A stretch of DNA of 9,208 bases from Bacteroidales bacterium (GTDB lineage Bacteria; Bacteroidota; Bacteroidia; Bacteroidales; WCHB1-69): assembly GCA_012518765.1 (NCBI GenBank), contig JAAYRN010000328.1:1-9208 (forward strand), in the 5' to 3' direction. Numbering within the stretch: position 1 is the first letter of the stretch; each line of letters starts with the position of its first letter. Under the pieces are notes generated by a model. That model had not been told where the DNA came from, did no database searches, and saw only the letters and a list, made by a program, of their open reading frames with translations. Both the position numbers and the translations under genes were made by a program. Of the stretch, positions 1 to 7,793 are shown piece after piece.

Positions 1-437
1 CCGAAAATGTAATATCATCTATAAAGTTTGGACAAAAAGCAAAAATAAGCATATCGGCTTTGGATAATATGGAGCTTGAAGGACAAGTTGATATGAAAGG
101 AATTGTTTCTAATCTCATTACACATACCTACAACATCAACATACCCATTGCCAATAAAGATAAAAAACTAATGCCCGGCATGATATGTAAAGTTCAATTT
201 GTATCGGGCGATACATCGCAAGTCATTGTACTTCCAGTTCAAGTTGTTAAATTATCGCATACGGGCGAATATTTTGTTTGGACTGTTAAAAACAATAAAG
301 CCCACAAACGAATTGTTGAAATTGGCGAATTAACCGATTTTGGCATAGTGGTACAAAGAGGATTGCAAGAAAACGACACGGTAATTGTAAAAGGTTATCA
401 AAAAGTAAGTGAAAACACCCAACTTATTATTCAATGA
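1..437 (+). CDS. RND efflux periplasmic adaptor (membrane fusion protein), 5' partial
   Basis: The frame is open from the left edge (first whole codon at 3) to a TGA at 435-437, so about 144 C-terminal residues are visible and the true start lies outside the window. Adaptors of the MFP/HlyD family bridge the inner-membrane pump and the outer-membrane channel in the periplasm. The visible part fits the end of the beta-barrel domain and the membrane-proximal domain. It contains a 'FGQKAKISISALDN' strand region, the family-typical 'LMPGMICKVQF' turn followed by 'VIVLPVQVV', then 'VEIGEL...GIVVQRGLQENDTVIVKGYQKV', which matches the usual closing 'GL..GD.VIV.G' segment. The hairpin and lipoyl domains and any signal peptide or lipobox are off-window. 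The stop overlaps the ATG of the RND pump by 4 bases, which implies translational coupling in one operon. No specific substrate can be assigned. Confidence 0.9.
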   Translation, partial: ENVISSIKFGQKAKISISALDNMELEGQVDMKGIVSNLITHTYNINIPIANKDKKLMPGMICKVQFVSGDTSQVIVLPVQVVKLSHTGEYFVWTVKNNKAHKRIVEIGELTDFGIVVQRGLQENDTVIVKGYQKVSENTQLIIQ

Positions 438-3400
438 AAACTACCATAGAACGCATAGTTGAATTTTCGATGAAAAACAAACAGATAGTGTATCTGTTTA
501 CAGCTATGCTAATGGCGTATGGTGTTTATTCTTTGATAATTATGCCCAAACAGGAATTTCCTGTCTTTACCATTCGACAAGGCTTGGTAATAGGCGTTTA
601 TCCCGGAGCATCCTCTGTAGAAGTAGAAAAACAACTCACCCGACCTTTGGAAAAATATTTGCTTAGCTATAAGGAAGTTAAAAAAGAAAGTACCTACTCT
701 ATTTCCAAAAACGGATTGGCTATATTTGTAGTAGAACTTACAGATAATATAAAAAACAAAGATGAGTTTTGGTCAAAATTCAGACACGGTTTGGCTGAAT
801 TTAAAATGACCCTGCCGTCTGGAGTAGTTGCCTTGGTTGCCAACAATGATTTTGGCGAAACTTCAGCTTTATTAATATCCATGGAATCCAACGATAAAAC
901 GTATCGCGAATTGGAGGAATATTTAGAAGAATTAGAAAACAGACTACGCCAAATAGAATCTGTCTCAAACATAAGACATTATGGATTACAACACGAGCAA
1001 ATTTCGGTTTACTTAGATAAAGATAAATTAGCAGCATACGGCATTAATTCCACTACCCTATTGGCTACTTTGTTTACACAAGGGATTATGACTACAAGTG
1101 GCATTGTCGACAACGACCAAATCATGGCTCCCATACATGTATCAGAAACCTTTAAAAACGAAAAGGATATAGCCGAACAAATCGTATACATTGACCCAAC
1201 AGGGCATTCCATACGTTTAAAAGACATAGGAACTGTTAAAAGAGAGTATTGTAAATCTAACAGTTATATAAAAAATCAAGGCAATAAAAGTATTTTACTC
1301 TCATTGGAAATGCAAGAAGGGAAAAATATCATCCAATACGGAAAAGAAGTAGACAAGGTATTGGATGAATTTCGCAAAGAGCTACCTCCCGATGTGTGTA
1401 TCAATAAAATAGCAGACCAACCCGAAGTGGTTAACGATTCAGTTAAAAGCTTTCTGAAAGAGATACTCATAGCTATTTGCACCGTACTGATAGTACTTAT
1501 GCTGTTGCAACCCTTGCGTGTGTCGTCTATAGCCGCTATGACCATACCCATTACTATTTTTATTACCTTAGGTATTTTATACGCATTTGGTTTTGAGTTA
1601 AATACGGTAACATTAGCCGCCTTAATGGTCGTATTGGGTATTATTGTAGACGACTCTGTAGTTATTATCGATAATTATTTAGAAAAATTAGACCACAATA
1701 TACCCCGCTGGGATGCATCTATCAGTAGCACAAACGAATTGTTCAAATCTGTATTATCAGCTACTTTGGCAATAAGTATTACTTTTTATCCTTTTTTGTT
1801 TACAACTACAGGTATTTTTAACGACTTCATGCAAAGTTTCCCATGGACAGTTACCATTACCTTGTTTATTTCACTATTAGTTGCCGTGTTATTGATTCCA
1901 TTAATACAGTATTCGTTTATTAAAACAGGACTAAAAAAAGTAAAGAAAACCAAAGGCTTTAGTATCAATATATCTGATCAAATACAAGGAGGTTACGACA
2001 AATTAATACACATAGCCTTTCGACACCCTCGCATCATTATGGGTTCGGCTATAGGAGCTTTTTTATTGGGAATAGTTATATTTTTCAATCTGCCTCAAAA
2101 AATGATGCCCAATACAGAACGAAATTTATTTGCCGTTGAATTTTATTTACCTACAGGTACACCCCTATCGGTTACCGAAAAAGTAGCAGATTCCTTAGAA
2201 AACATATTAAACAAAGATAAACGTATAAAATCAATCACTTCATTTATAGGTACTTCCTCGCCTCGATTTCATACCTGCTATGCTCCCAATATGCCCAGTG
2301 AAAATTATGCACAGTTTATTGTAAATACAACTAATTACAAAACTACCGTAGAAATATTGGATGAATATGCAGATAAATATGTCAATTATTTTCCCAATGC
2401 AATTGTACGATTTAAGCAATTAGATTTTATTTTCGCTGCCCATCCCATTGAAATTCGTTTGAAAAGTAATAATTTGAACGATTTATTTCAAGCCAAAGAA
2501 ATGGTGAAAAATGAAATGAAGAAAAGAAAAGAATTACTTTTTGTTTTATCCGACTTTGGAGACGAACAACCGAGTGTCAATGTAAAAATCAACAATACAG
2601 AAGCTAATAATTTAGGTATCAGCAAAATAGACGTGTCTAACAATTTAGCTTTACGTTTCAGTGATGGAATACCTATTACCTCTATTTGGGAAGATGAATA
2701 TTCGGTAGACGTAGTATTGAAAACAAAAAACGAAAAACAGCCTAATTTCAGCGATATTCCCAACGAATATATTTCCACAATGATTGGCACATCGGTTCCC
2801 TTGCGTCAAATAGCTACTACATCAGTAGGTTTTAATCCCGACCAAATTGTTAGACGAAATGGAAATTATTGTGTAACCTTATCTGCCGATGTTAAACGCA
2901 ATCGTAATGTAACAAAAACAACTTCATTGTTAGATTATTACATAAATAAACGCATAAAACTTCCCGAAAGTGTTACCTTGGAATGGGGCGGAGTTCGCGA
3001 GCAAGATGAAGGCTTAACAACCATGATTATTAACGGACTTATATTTGCAGTTGCCATTATTTTTATGATTTTAGTATTCCATTTCAAAAAAATAAATTTA
3101 GCCTTACTTATATTAAGTGTTGCTTCTTTATCGGTATTTGGAGGTTCGCTCGGTATTTTAATCATGAATAAACCTTATACACTGACCTCTGTGTTGGGCT
3201 TAGTTGCACTGATGGGTATTATTGTTAGAAATGGAATTATTATGTACGACTATGCAGAAGAACAACGTTTGCGTCATCATAAAACGGCTTATGTAGCTGC
3301 CGTAGAAGCAGGTAAACGAAGAATTAGACCTATTTTTCTAACTTCTGCCGCCGCCTCTATGGGAGTTGTACCCATGATTATTAGCAATAGCGAACTTTGG

Positions 3401-3505
3401 TCGCCTATGGGCGTTGTGATTTGTTTTGGAACATGGTTGTCTATGCTGTTTGTAATTACAGTTTTACCTGTTGCTTATTGGTTAGTATTCAAAAGATTAG
3501 ATTAA
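434..3505 (+). CDS. RND (AcrB-like) efflux pump permease
   Basis: This is a full-length 1023-residue inner-membrane RND pump (AcrB is 1049). It should use the proton gradient to export substrates through the adaptor and the TolC-type channel. The architecture is canonical: TM1 at about 17-36, a periplasmic porter loop (37-340) with the 'YPGASSVEVEKQLTRPLE' segment, TM2-6 at about 342-492, TM7 at about 537-554, a second porter loop, and TM8-12 at about 866-1012. The TM4 proton-relay pair is D406-D407 ('GIIVDDSVV', AcrB D407/D408). The TM11 motif 'RPIFLTSAAASMG' is present. At the place of the essential AcrB Lys940 in TM10 there is Arg932 ('GIIVRNGII'). The motif P610-R611-F612 after 'IGTSS', followed by 'MPSENYAQFIV', recalls the TriC-like branch of RND pumps rather than AcrB or the heavy-metal CzcA type; that placement is from memory. 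The start ATG overlaps the adaptor stop (ATGA) and the TAA overlaps the next ATG (TAATG). Family assignment is secure; the substrate is unknown. Confidence 0.96.
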   Translation: MKTTIERIVEFSMKNKQIVYLFTAMLMAYGVYSLIIMPKQEFPVFTIRQGLVIGVYPGASSVEVEKQLTRPLEKYLLSYKEVKKESTYSISKNGLAIFVVELTDNIKNKDEFWSKFRHGLAEFKMTLPSGVVALVANNDFGETSALLISMESNDKTYRELEEYLEELENRLRQIESVSNIRHYGLQHEQISVYLDKDKLAAYGINSTTLLATLFTQGIMTTSGIVDNDQIMAPIHVSETFKNEKDIAEQIVYIDPTGHSIRLKDIGTVKREYCKSNSYIKNQGNKSILLSLEMQEGKNIIQYGKEVDKVLDEFRKELPPDVCINKIADQPEVVNDSVKSFLKEILIAICTVLIVLMLLQPLRVSSIAAMTIPITIFITLGILYAFGFELNTVTLAALMVVLGIIVDDSVVIIDNYLEKLDHNIPRWDASISSTNELFKSVLSATLAISITFYPFLFTTTGIFNDFMQSFPWTVTITLFISLLVAVLLIPLIQYSFIKTGLKKVKKTKGFSINISDQIQGGYDKLIHIAFRHPRIIMGSAIGAFLLGIVIFFNLPQKMMPNTERNLFAVEFYLPTGTPLSVTEKVADSLENILNKDKRIKSITSFIGTSSPRFHTCYAPNMPSENYAQFIVNTTNYKTTVEILDEYADKYVNYFPNAIVRFKQLDFIFAAHPIEIRLKSNNLNDLFQAKEMVKNEMKKRKELLFVLSDFGDEQPSVNVKINNTEANNLGISKIDVSNNLALRFSDGIPITSIWEDEYSVDVVLKTKNEKQPNFSDIPNEYISTMIGTSVPLRQIATTSVGFNPDQIVRRNGNYCVTLSADVKRNRNVTKTTSLLDYYINKRIKLPESVTLEWGGVREQDEGLTTMIINGLIFAVAIIFMILVFHFKKINLALLILSVASLSVFGGSLGILIMNKPYTLTSVLGLVALMGIIVRNGIIMYDYAEEQRLRHHKTAYVAAVEAGKRRIRPIFLTSAAASMGVVPMIISNSELWSPMGVVICFGTWLSMLFVITVLPVAYWLVFKRLD

Positions 3506-4821
3506 TGAAAAAAGTTACATTTACCATATTATTTTTATTTTTCTGTGTGTTTTCCTATACACAGAAATCGCTAACCTTAGATAGTTGTATTGCGTTGGCT
3601 TTGGAACACAGCACCGAAAGAAAAAATGCACTGCTAAAAGTAGACATGGCAAGACTAACTAAAAAAGAAGCTTTTACCAACTACTTTCCTCAAATTTCAG
3701 CTAACTTAATGGGATTTCAAACCCAGTTTCAAGGATATTTAAGCCCAGATTTGGAAATTACTATAAACGATTACACACCTTCTACCCCTACATCAAGTAC
3801 AGTAAGCATGGATTATTCCTTTATTAAAAAAGGATTTTTAACAGGGGTTTCTGCTGTACAACCTATTTTCGTAGGAGGACAAATTTTTTATGGTAACAAA
3901 TTGGCAAACATAGGACTTCAAGCAGAAAGATTGCAAGTAAGTTTAAACGAAAATGAAATAAGAAAAAAAGTAGAGGAATATTTTTGGTTAATCGTTTCTT
4001 TAGAGGAAAAACTAAAAACAATCAATACCATTTCGTTGCAGTTGGACAAAATATATAAAGATGTAGAAGTTTCTGTTACAGAAGGAATTATCAATCAAAA
4101 CGATTTTTTAAAAGTTCAACTCAAACAACAAGAAGTATTAAGCGGTAAGCTCCAAATAGAAAATGGAATACGAATAACAAAACATACACTCAAACAATAC
4201 ATTAACCTAAAAGAGCAGGACTTTACCCTTTCCTACGATTCCCTCGCCCTCCCCGACCCTCCCGATAAAGATTACATCAATCCAGAGGAAGCAGTTAGTC
4301 AACGTTTAGAAATACAACTATTAGATTGTCAGAAAAAAGTAGCTAACTACCAAACCAAAATGGAAGTTGGAAAACGCCTACCTACTCTTGCCGTAGGAGC
4401 TGCTGTTATCTATTTGGGAATGACTAATTCTCAAAATAAAGCTGGATTCATTTATGGAACACTTAGTGTGCCTATAAGCGATTGGTGGGGAGGTTCGTAT
4501 GCTATAAAAAAACAAAAACTACAAGCAAAAATCAATGAAAATAATTATACAAACACCCTCGAATTACTCACGCTACAAACCGAACAAGCATGGAATGAAG
4601 TTAATGAAGCCTATATGCAATTACAAATCTCACAATTAGCTATCAAACAAGCCAACGATTATTTAAGAGTTTCAAGCGATAGCTATGATTCTGGAGTTAT
4701 TAGTTTATCAGGGTTATTGGATGCCCAAAGTACTTTACAGCAAAAACAAAACGATTATTTAGATGCATATATTGATTATTTTCAAAAACGTACAGCTTAT
4801 TTACAATTGGTAGGAAAATAA
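3505..4821 (+). CDS. TolC-family outer-membrane efflux channel
   Basis: This 438-residue outer-membrane factor should be the exit duct of the tripartite pump encoded just upstream. Residues 1-20 form a signal peptide (MKK, then a hydrophobic stretch ending 'FSYTQ'), with no lipobox cysteine. Two OEP repeats follow. The first (about 22-235) has 'LTLDSCIALALEHS', 'AVQPIFVGGQIF' and the helical 'VTEGIINQNDFLKVQLKQQE'. The second (about 258-438) has 'VGKRLPTLAVGAAVIYLG', 'LSVPISDWWGG' and 'YDSGVISLSGLLDAQSTLQQ'. I chose the ATG at 3505 because it gives a signal peptide directly and overlaps the pump stop by one base; the open frame extends upstream to an ATG at 3397, but that segment only re-reads the pump gene. 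The linker between the repeats (246-254, SLALPDPPD) is encoded by unusually C-rich codons. The gene ends 8 bp from the end of a converging gene, with no terminator between. Confidence 0.95.
   Translation: MKKVTFTILFLFFCVFSYTQKSLTLDSCIALALEHSTERKNALLKVDMARLTKKEAFTNYFPQISANLMGFQTQFQGYLSPDLEITINDYTPSTPTSSTVSMDYSFIKKGFLTGVSAVQPIFVGGQIFYGNKLANIGLQAERLQVSLNENEIRKKVEEYFWLIVSLEEKLKTINTISLQLDKIYKDVEVSVTEGIINQNDFLKVQLKQQEVLSGKLQIENGIRITKHTLKQYINLKEQDFTLSYDSLALPDPPDKDYINPEEAVSQRLEIQLLDCQKKVANYQTKMEVGKRLPTLAVGAAVIYLGMTNSQNKAGFIYGTLSVPISDWWGGSYAIKKQKLQAKINENNYTNTLELLTLQTEQAWNEVNEAYMQLQISQLAIKQANDYLRVSSDSYDSGVISLSGLLDAQSTLQQKQNDYLDAYIDYFQKRTAYLQLVGK
4241..4263 (-). other. Predicted G-quadruplex motif (i-motif on + strand)
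   Basis: The plus strand carries five C-runs: 4241-4243, 4247-4249, 4251-4254, 4257-4259 and 4261-4263, separated by loops of 3, 1, 2 and 1 bases. The minus strand therefore satisfies the standard quadruplex pattern of at least four G-tracts of three or more with loops of 1-7, with one tract to spare. It lies inside the TolC-type gene, on its template strand, in otherwise A+T-rich DNA. The pattern is seen directly; folding or function is inference. Confidence 0.6.
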
Positions 4822-4829
4822 AAAAACAT

Positions 4830-5468
4830 CTACCATTCTTTTCTTGTTTTAGACAAAAACTCCTGAGCCTCTTCATCCCCCATTTTAGCAGCTATACGCA
4901 TGTATTCTAATAGTTTATCATTGTTTCCCATGCTGGCATAAGCAATGGCAATATTTACGTATATTTTACTATCATTGGTATCAATATCAAGCACTTTGAT
5001 GTAACTATCTACTGTGTTTTTATAATCTTTTAATTTATAATACAAAGTCCCCATATTAAACAGAGCATCTTTTTGCAACGAATCCAATGCTATAATCTTA
5101 TTATACACCTCAATAGCTTTTTTCAAACTATCCGAAGCTGTATAGGCAGCAGCTAAATTAAAATAAGATTTTATATTTATTGAATCTAAATTTATAGCTT
5201 TTTTACAGGTATATATGGCTTTATCGTACTGTTTTAAAAGGTAATACACACCTGCCATATTGTTGTAGGTAGTGGCATCCATCAAAGATGGACAAATTGA
5301 ATCTGCTTGAAGGTAATAAAACAAAGCCGAATCATAGTTTTTTTCATGTAAAGCACCTTCAGCCAAACTCACAAATCGTTTAGCTTTTTGCTCATCTATA
5401 AGAGATTGAGAATAGGCACTTAAAGTAAAACTTAATAATAAAATAAAAGATAGTGTTCGTATACGCAT
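4830..5468 (-). CDS. Secreted tetratricopeptide-repeat protein
   Basis: This 212-residue protein has an N-terminal signal peptide (MRIR, hydrophobic residues 5-17, likely cleavage near 'SAYS-QS' around residue 20) and no lipobox, so it is probably periplasmic. The rest is almost entirely TPR: five tandem 34-residue units at about 29-62, 65-98, 99-132, 133-166 and 167-200. They show the usual small/aromatic positions ('YNNMAGVYYLLKQYDKAI', 'LFNMGTLYYKLKDYKNTV') and a short charged helix closing the array. TPR arrays form superhelical protein-binding scaffolds; no enzymatic domain is present and the partner cannot be read from sequence. The start codon is preceded by an A+T-rich leader without a Shine-Dalgarno sequence, as usual in Bacteroidota. 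It lies 34 bp downstream of maf on the same strand with no terminator or promoter-like box between, so co-transcription with maf is likely. Signal peptide and repeats are clear; biological role unknown. Confidence 0.9.
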   Translation of the reverse strand: MRIRTLSFILLLSFTLSAYSQSLIDEQKAKRFVSLAEGALHEKNYDSALFYYLQADSICPSLMDATTYNNMAGVYYLLKQYDKAIYTCKKAINLDSINIKSYFNLAAAYTASDSLKKAIEVYNKIIALDSLQKDALFNMGTLYYKLKDYKNTVDSYIKVLDIDTNDSKIYVNIAIAYASMGNNDKLLEYMRIAAKMGDEEAQEFLSKTRKEW

Positions 5469-5502
5469 GATATATTTTTATAAAAACACAATTATCAAAC
5501 CA

Positions 5503-6099
5503 TCAACCTGTAACTTCATGTAGCATACTCCAAATCAAATTGGTAGGCATTCCCATTACTGTAAAATAAGAACCCTCTATACTTTTCACTCCCCTACACC
5601 CTATCCATTCCTGAATACCGTATGCACCCGCTTTATCGTAAGGCATATATTTATCTACATAATACAAAATATCTTCGTCTGAAAGGCTTTCAAATAAAAC
5701 AGTTGTTTCATCGTAATTGGTTATGGTTTTATTTTTTGTAACCATAGAAACTCCACTAATAACCTGATGACTTTCCCCCGATAAATTACGCAACATATCC
5801 ATTGCCTGCTTTCTATTGTTAGGTTTCCCCATGATAATATCGTTTAGGGTTACAATGGTGTCGCCTCCGATTACAAGTAGATTTTTTTTGTTTTTAAACA
5901 TATAGTAAGCCTCTTCAGCTTTTTGTTGAGCCAAGTATTGTGCTGTTTCTTGATGTGTTAAACCCTGTGGCACAGTCTCATTAATAAAGCTATCACAAAC
6001 TGTAAAACGAACGCCTAATTGAGACAACAGTTCCTGTCTACGAGGAGATTTTGATGCTAAAATTACATTATATTTCTCTAATTTGGATAATAAAAACAT
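5503..6099 (-). CDS. maf: Maf nucleoside triphosphate pyrophosphatase (YhdE/dTTP-UTP type)
   Basis: This 198-residue Maf-family enzyme is predicted to be cytoplasmic. It should hydrolyse non-canonical or pyrimidine nucleoside triphosphates (dTTP, UTP and modified forms) to the monophosphate plus pyrophosphate; the family has also been linked to septum inhibition. The N-terminal P-loop-like signature 'LASKSPRRQELLSQLG' is at residues 14-29. The catalytic-Asp motif appears as 'GGDTIV' with D80 (commonly GADTIV), followed by 'MGKPNN' with K92. The C-terminal 'DKAGAYGIQEW' has Q163, which distinguishes the YhdE-like dTTP/UTP group from the YceF-like m7GTP group. Length is normal and the ATG at 6097-6099 places the signature close to the N-terminus, as expected. 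Upstream, 6100-6165 separates it from the POT-gene terminator. It offers only an imperfect -7 box (TAAGTTTT on the minus strand, 6112-6119), so its promoter is uncertain; some read-through from the POT gene is possible. The TPR gene follows after 34 bp. Confidence 0.94.
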   Translation of the reverse strand: MFLLSKLEKYNVILASKSPRRQELLSQLGVRFTVCDSFINETVPQGLTHQETAQYLAQQKAEEAYYMFKNKKNLLVIGGDTIVTLNDIIMGKPNNRKQAMDMLRNLSGESHQVISGVSMVTKNKTITNYDETTVLFESLSDEDILYYVDKYMPYDKAGAYGIQEWIGCRGVKSIEGSYFTVMGMPTNLIWSMLHEVTG

Positions 6100-6165
6100 A
6101 CATTCAATTATAAAACTTACATCTAATAACGTTTACTTTCGATGTCTATTTTACTATTTTACAAT

Positions 6166-6207
6166 AAAAAAAGAGAGTAATTTGAAAATCAAATACTCTC
6201 CTTTTTA
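6166..6207. terminator. Bidirectional Rho-independent terminator
   Basis: The arms GAGAGTA (6173-6179) and TACTCTC (6194-6200) pair perfectly. A single bulged A (6180) separates them from a second stem, TTTGA (6181-6185) with TCAAA (6189-6193), closed by an AAA loop. On the minus strand the hairpin is followed by seven U (complement of 6166-6172), 28 bases beyond the stop of the POT gene, so it should end that transcript. On the plus strand it is followed by CTTTTT (6201-6206), giving termination from the other side as well, although no plus-strand gene lies immediately upstream. Confidence 0.87.
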
Positions 6208-6227
6208 GTTTTGGTATATATATAATA

Positions 6228-7745
6228 TTATTTAGCTACTCTCTCAAGCCAGCTAACCATAGAGAACATCACAATCATTGAAATGGCACAAACCGTAACA
6301 AATACAGTCCAAGTCAATGAAATTGATATACTTTCATACATTATAGCTCCTAAGAATAAGGAGAAATTTCCAATGGCTGTTGCTCCCAACCACGCTCCCT
6401 GCATCAATCCTTGCAAGTGTGTTGGAGCTACTTTGGATACAAATGACAATCCAAGTGGAGAAATAAATAACTCAGCCACTGTAAGAATGAAGTATGTAGC
6501 AAATAGCAATAAAGGAGTAATTCGCATAGCATCAGGCATTCCACCCATAGCTGTTACTTCATTAAGTTTGGGTAAACCTATAGAGCCAAGTGCCATTATA
6601 ATAAAAGCAAAAGTTGCAATTCCCATACCTATGGCAATTTTCTTAGGTGTAGAAGGTTCTTTCCCTTTTTTAGCCAAATGACCAAAGAACCACATAATAA
6701 GAGGAGTTAGAAATACAACAATAAATGGGTTAATCGATTGGAAAATTTCAGCAGAAAGCTGTATGTTACCTATTTTCAATAAAGTATAATCCTTAGCAAA
6801 CATAGTAAGTGTCAGTCCATTTTGATGGAATGAGAACCAGAAGAATATAACAATACCAAACACAGCCATTAAAGCCATAATACGTTGTTTGATTTCTTTT
6901 GCATCTTGTTTGATTTCTTCTTTAGACATGGTAGTATTATCACCCTCTACGGGTTTAGCTTTCAATGCTGGATTGGGTAATGAGTTCTTGAATATCAAGA
7001 AAATAACCAATGAAATAAGCATGGCAACGATAGCCACAGAAAAAGCATAATGAAAACCAGTATTAAAAGATTCTAAATAGCTGTTTGCAAAAACAGACAA
7101 ATCAGTTGGTGCTGTACCTCCTGAAACTTGAGTAGCTAATTCGGTAAATCGACCACTCATAACCTCTTCTGACATAGACCCTTTATTAAACTGATGACAC
7201 AGTTGTGGTAGGTCTTGATGGTATGCAAATCCTTGAGACCTTACAAACCAATTACGTACAGAGATAGCTGCAAAAGGAGCAAACATACCTCCAATGTTAA
7301 TGAACATGTAGAAAATTTGGAAACCAGAATCTCTTAGGTTTTTGTACTTTTCGTTATCGTACAGCTGTCCAACAACGGCTTGCAAATTTCCTTTAAAAAG
7401 ACCATTACCAAACGCAATTACTAATAAAGCTGCTAAGGCAACGTATTGAGTTGTTATTAAAGCTGGTACTGTCAAAAACACGTAACCCAAGGTCATAATA
7501 ACTAAACCAGTTATAATCGTGCCTTTGTATCTTTTTGTAGCATCGGCTATCAAACCTCCTACAAGAGCCAAAATATAAATAGCTCCATAGAAAATTGAGT
7601 ACAAACGACCAGCTTCGTCGCCAGTCATATCAAACTTTGACATCAAAAACAACGTCAAAATTGCCATCATCGTGTAGAAACCAAAGCGTTCGCCCATATT
7701 AGCTAATGCCGCTGGTATCAATCCTTTTGGTTGGTTCTTAAACAT
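6228..7745 (-). CDS. POT/PTR family proton-dependent oligopeptide transporter (variant)
   Basis: This 505-residue polytopic membrane protein belongs to the POT (PTR2) branch of the MFS, whose known bacterial members import di- and tripeptides with protons. Signature 1 is 'GGLIADATKRYKGTI' (63-77), and signature 2 is 'FYMFINIGG' (145-153). The TM4 lysine is K118 in 'GNGLFKGN', and the TM10 glutamate is E425 in 'AELFISPLGLS'. The TM1 ExxER motif is altered to N16-M-G-E19-R20, with M27 where PepTSt has Arg33 and H307 where PepTSt has Glu300 in TM7. A hydrophilic insertion at about 168-228 sits between the first six helices, and a charged cytoplasmic linker ('MSKEEIKQDAKEIKQR', 273-288) joins the halves. 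The start ATG has an A+T-rich leader with no Shine-Dalgarno sequence; the likely -7 box is at 7794-7801. It is transcribed alone and ends at the terminator at 6166-6207. POT family is certain; peptide as substrate is family inference. Confidence 0.94.
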   Translation of the reverse strand: MFKNQPKGLIPAALANMGERFGFYTMMAILTLFLMSKFDMTGDEAGRLYSIFYGAIYILALVGGLIADATKRYKGTIITGLVIMTLGYVFLTVPALITTQYVALAALLVIAFGNGLFKGNLQAVVGQLYDNEKYKNLRDSGFQIFYMFINIGGMFAPFAAISVRNWFVRSQGFAYHQDLPQLCHQFNKGSMSEEVMSGRFTELATQVSGGTAPTDLSVFANSYLESFNTGFHYAFSVAIVAMLISLVIFLIFKNSLPNPALKAKPVEGDNTTMSKEEIKQDAKEIKQRIMALMAVFGIVIFFWFSFHQNGLTLTMFAKDYTLLKIGNIQLSAEIFQSINPFIVVFLTPLIMWFFGHLAKKGKEPSTPKKIAIGMGIATFAFIIMALGSIGLPKLNEVTAMGGMPDAMRITPLLLFATYFILTVAELFISPLGLSFVSKVAPTHLQGLMQGAWLGATAIGNFSLFLGAIMYESISISLTWTVFVTVCAISMIVMFSMVSWLERVAK

Positions 7746-7793
7746 AATAAAAATAAGATTAAGTTAATTATAGTATTTATTTTAAACTGAGTG

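Noticed and set aside
60..62. TTG as the start of the adaptor gene
   Set aside because: The frame stays open to the left edge and the upstream codons encode family-typical beta-strand sequence, so the gene begins outside the window.
694..3165. Several minus-strand open frames of 60-100 codons
   Set aside because: All are antisense to the well-conserved RND coding sequence, with no domain, promoter or start context.
3397..3504. Longer N-terminus for the TolC-type protein
   Set aside because: This segment is the +1-shifted reading of the RND C-terminus; the ATG at 3505 begins directly with a signal peptide.
4846..4860. GTTTT/AAAAC hairpin as a terminator between the convergent genes
   Set aside because: A five-base A/T-rich stem with no following U-run is too weak.
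6112..6119. Promoter for maf (minus strand TAAGTTTT)
   Set aside because: It misses the conserved final G of TAnnTTTG and has no -33 partner; mentioned under maf only as a possibility.
6283..6681. 132-codon plus-strand open frame
   Set aside because: It is antisense to the POT gene, whose membrane helices explain the lack of stops, and the translation resembles no family I recognise.
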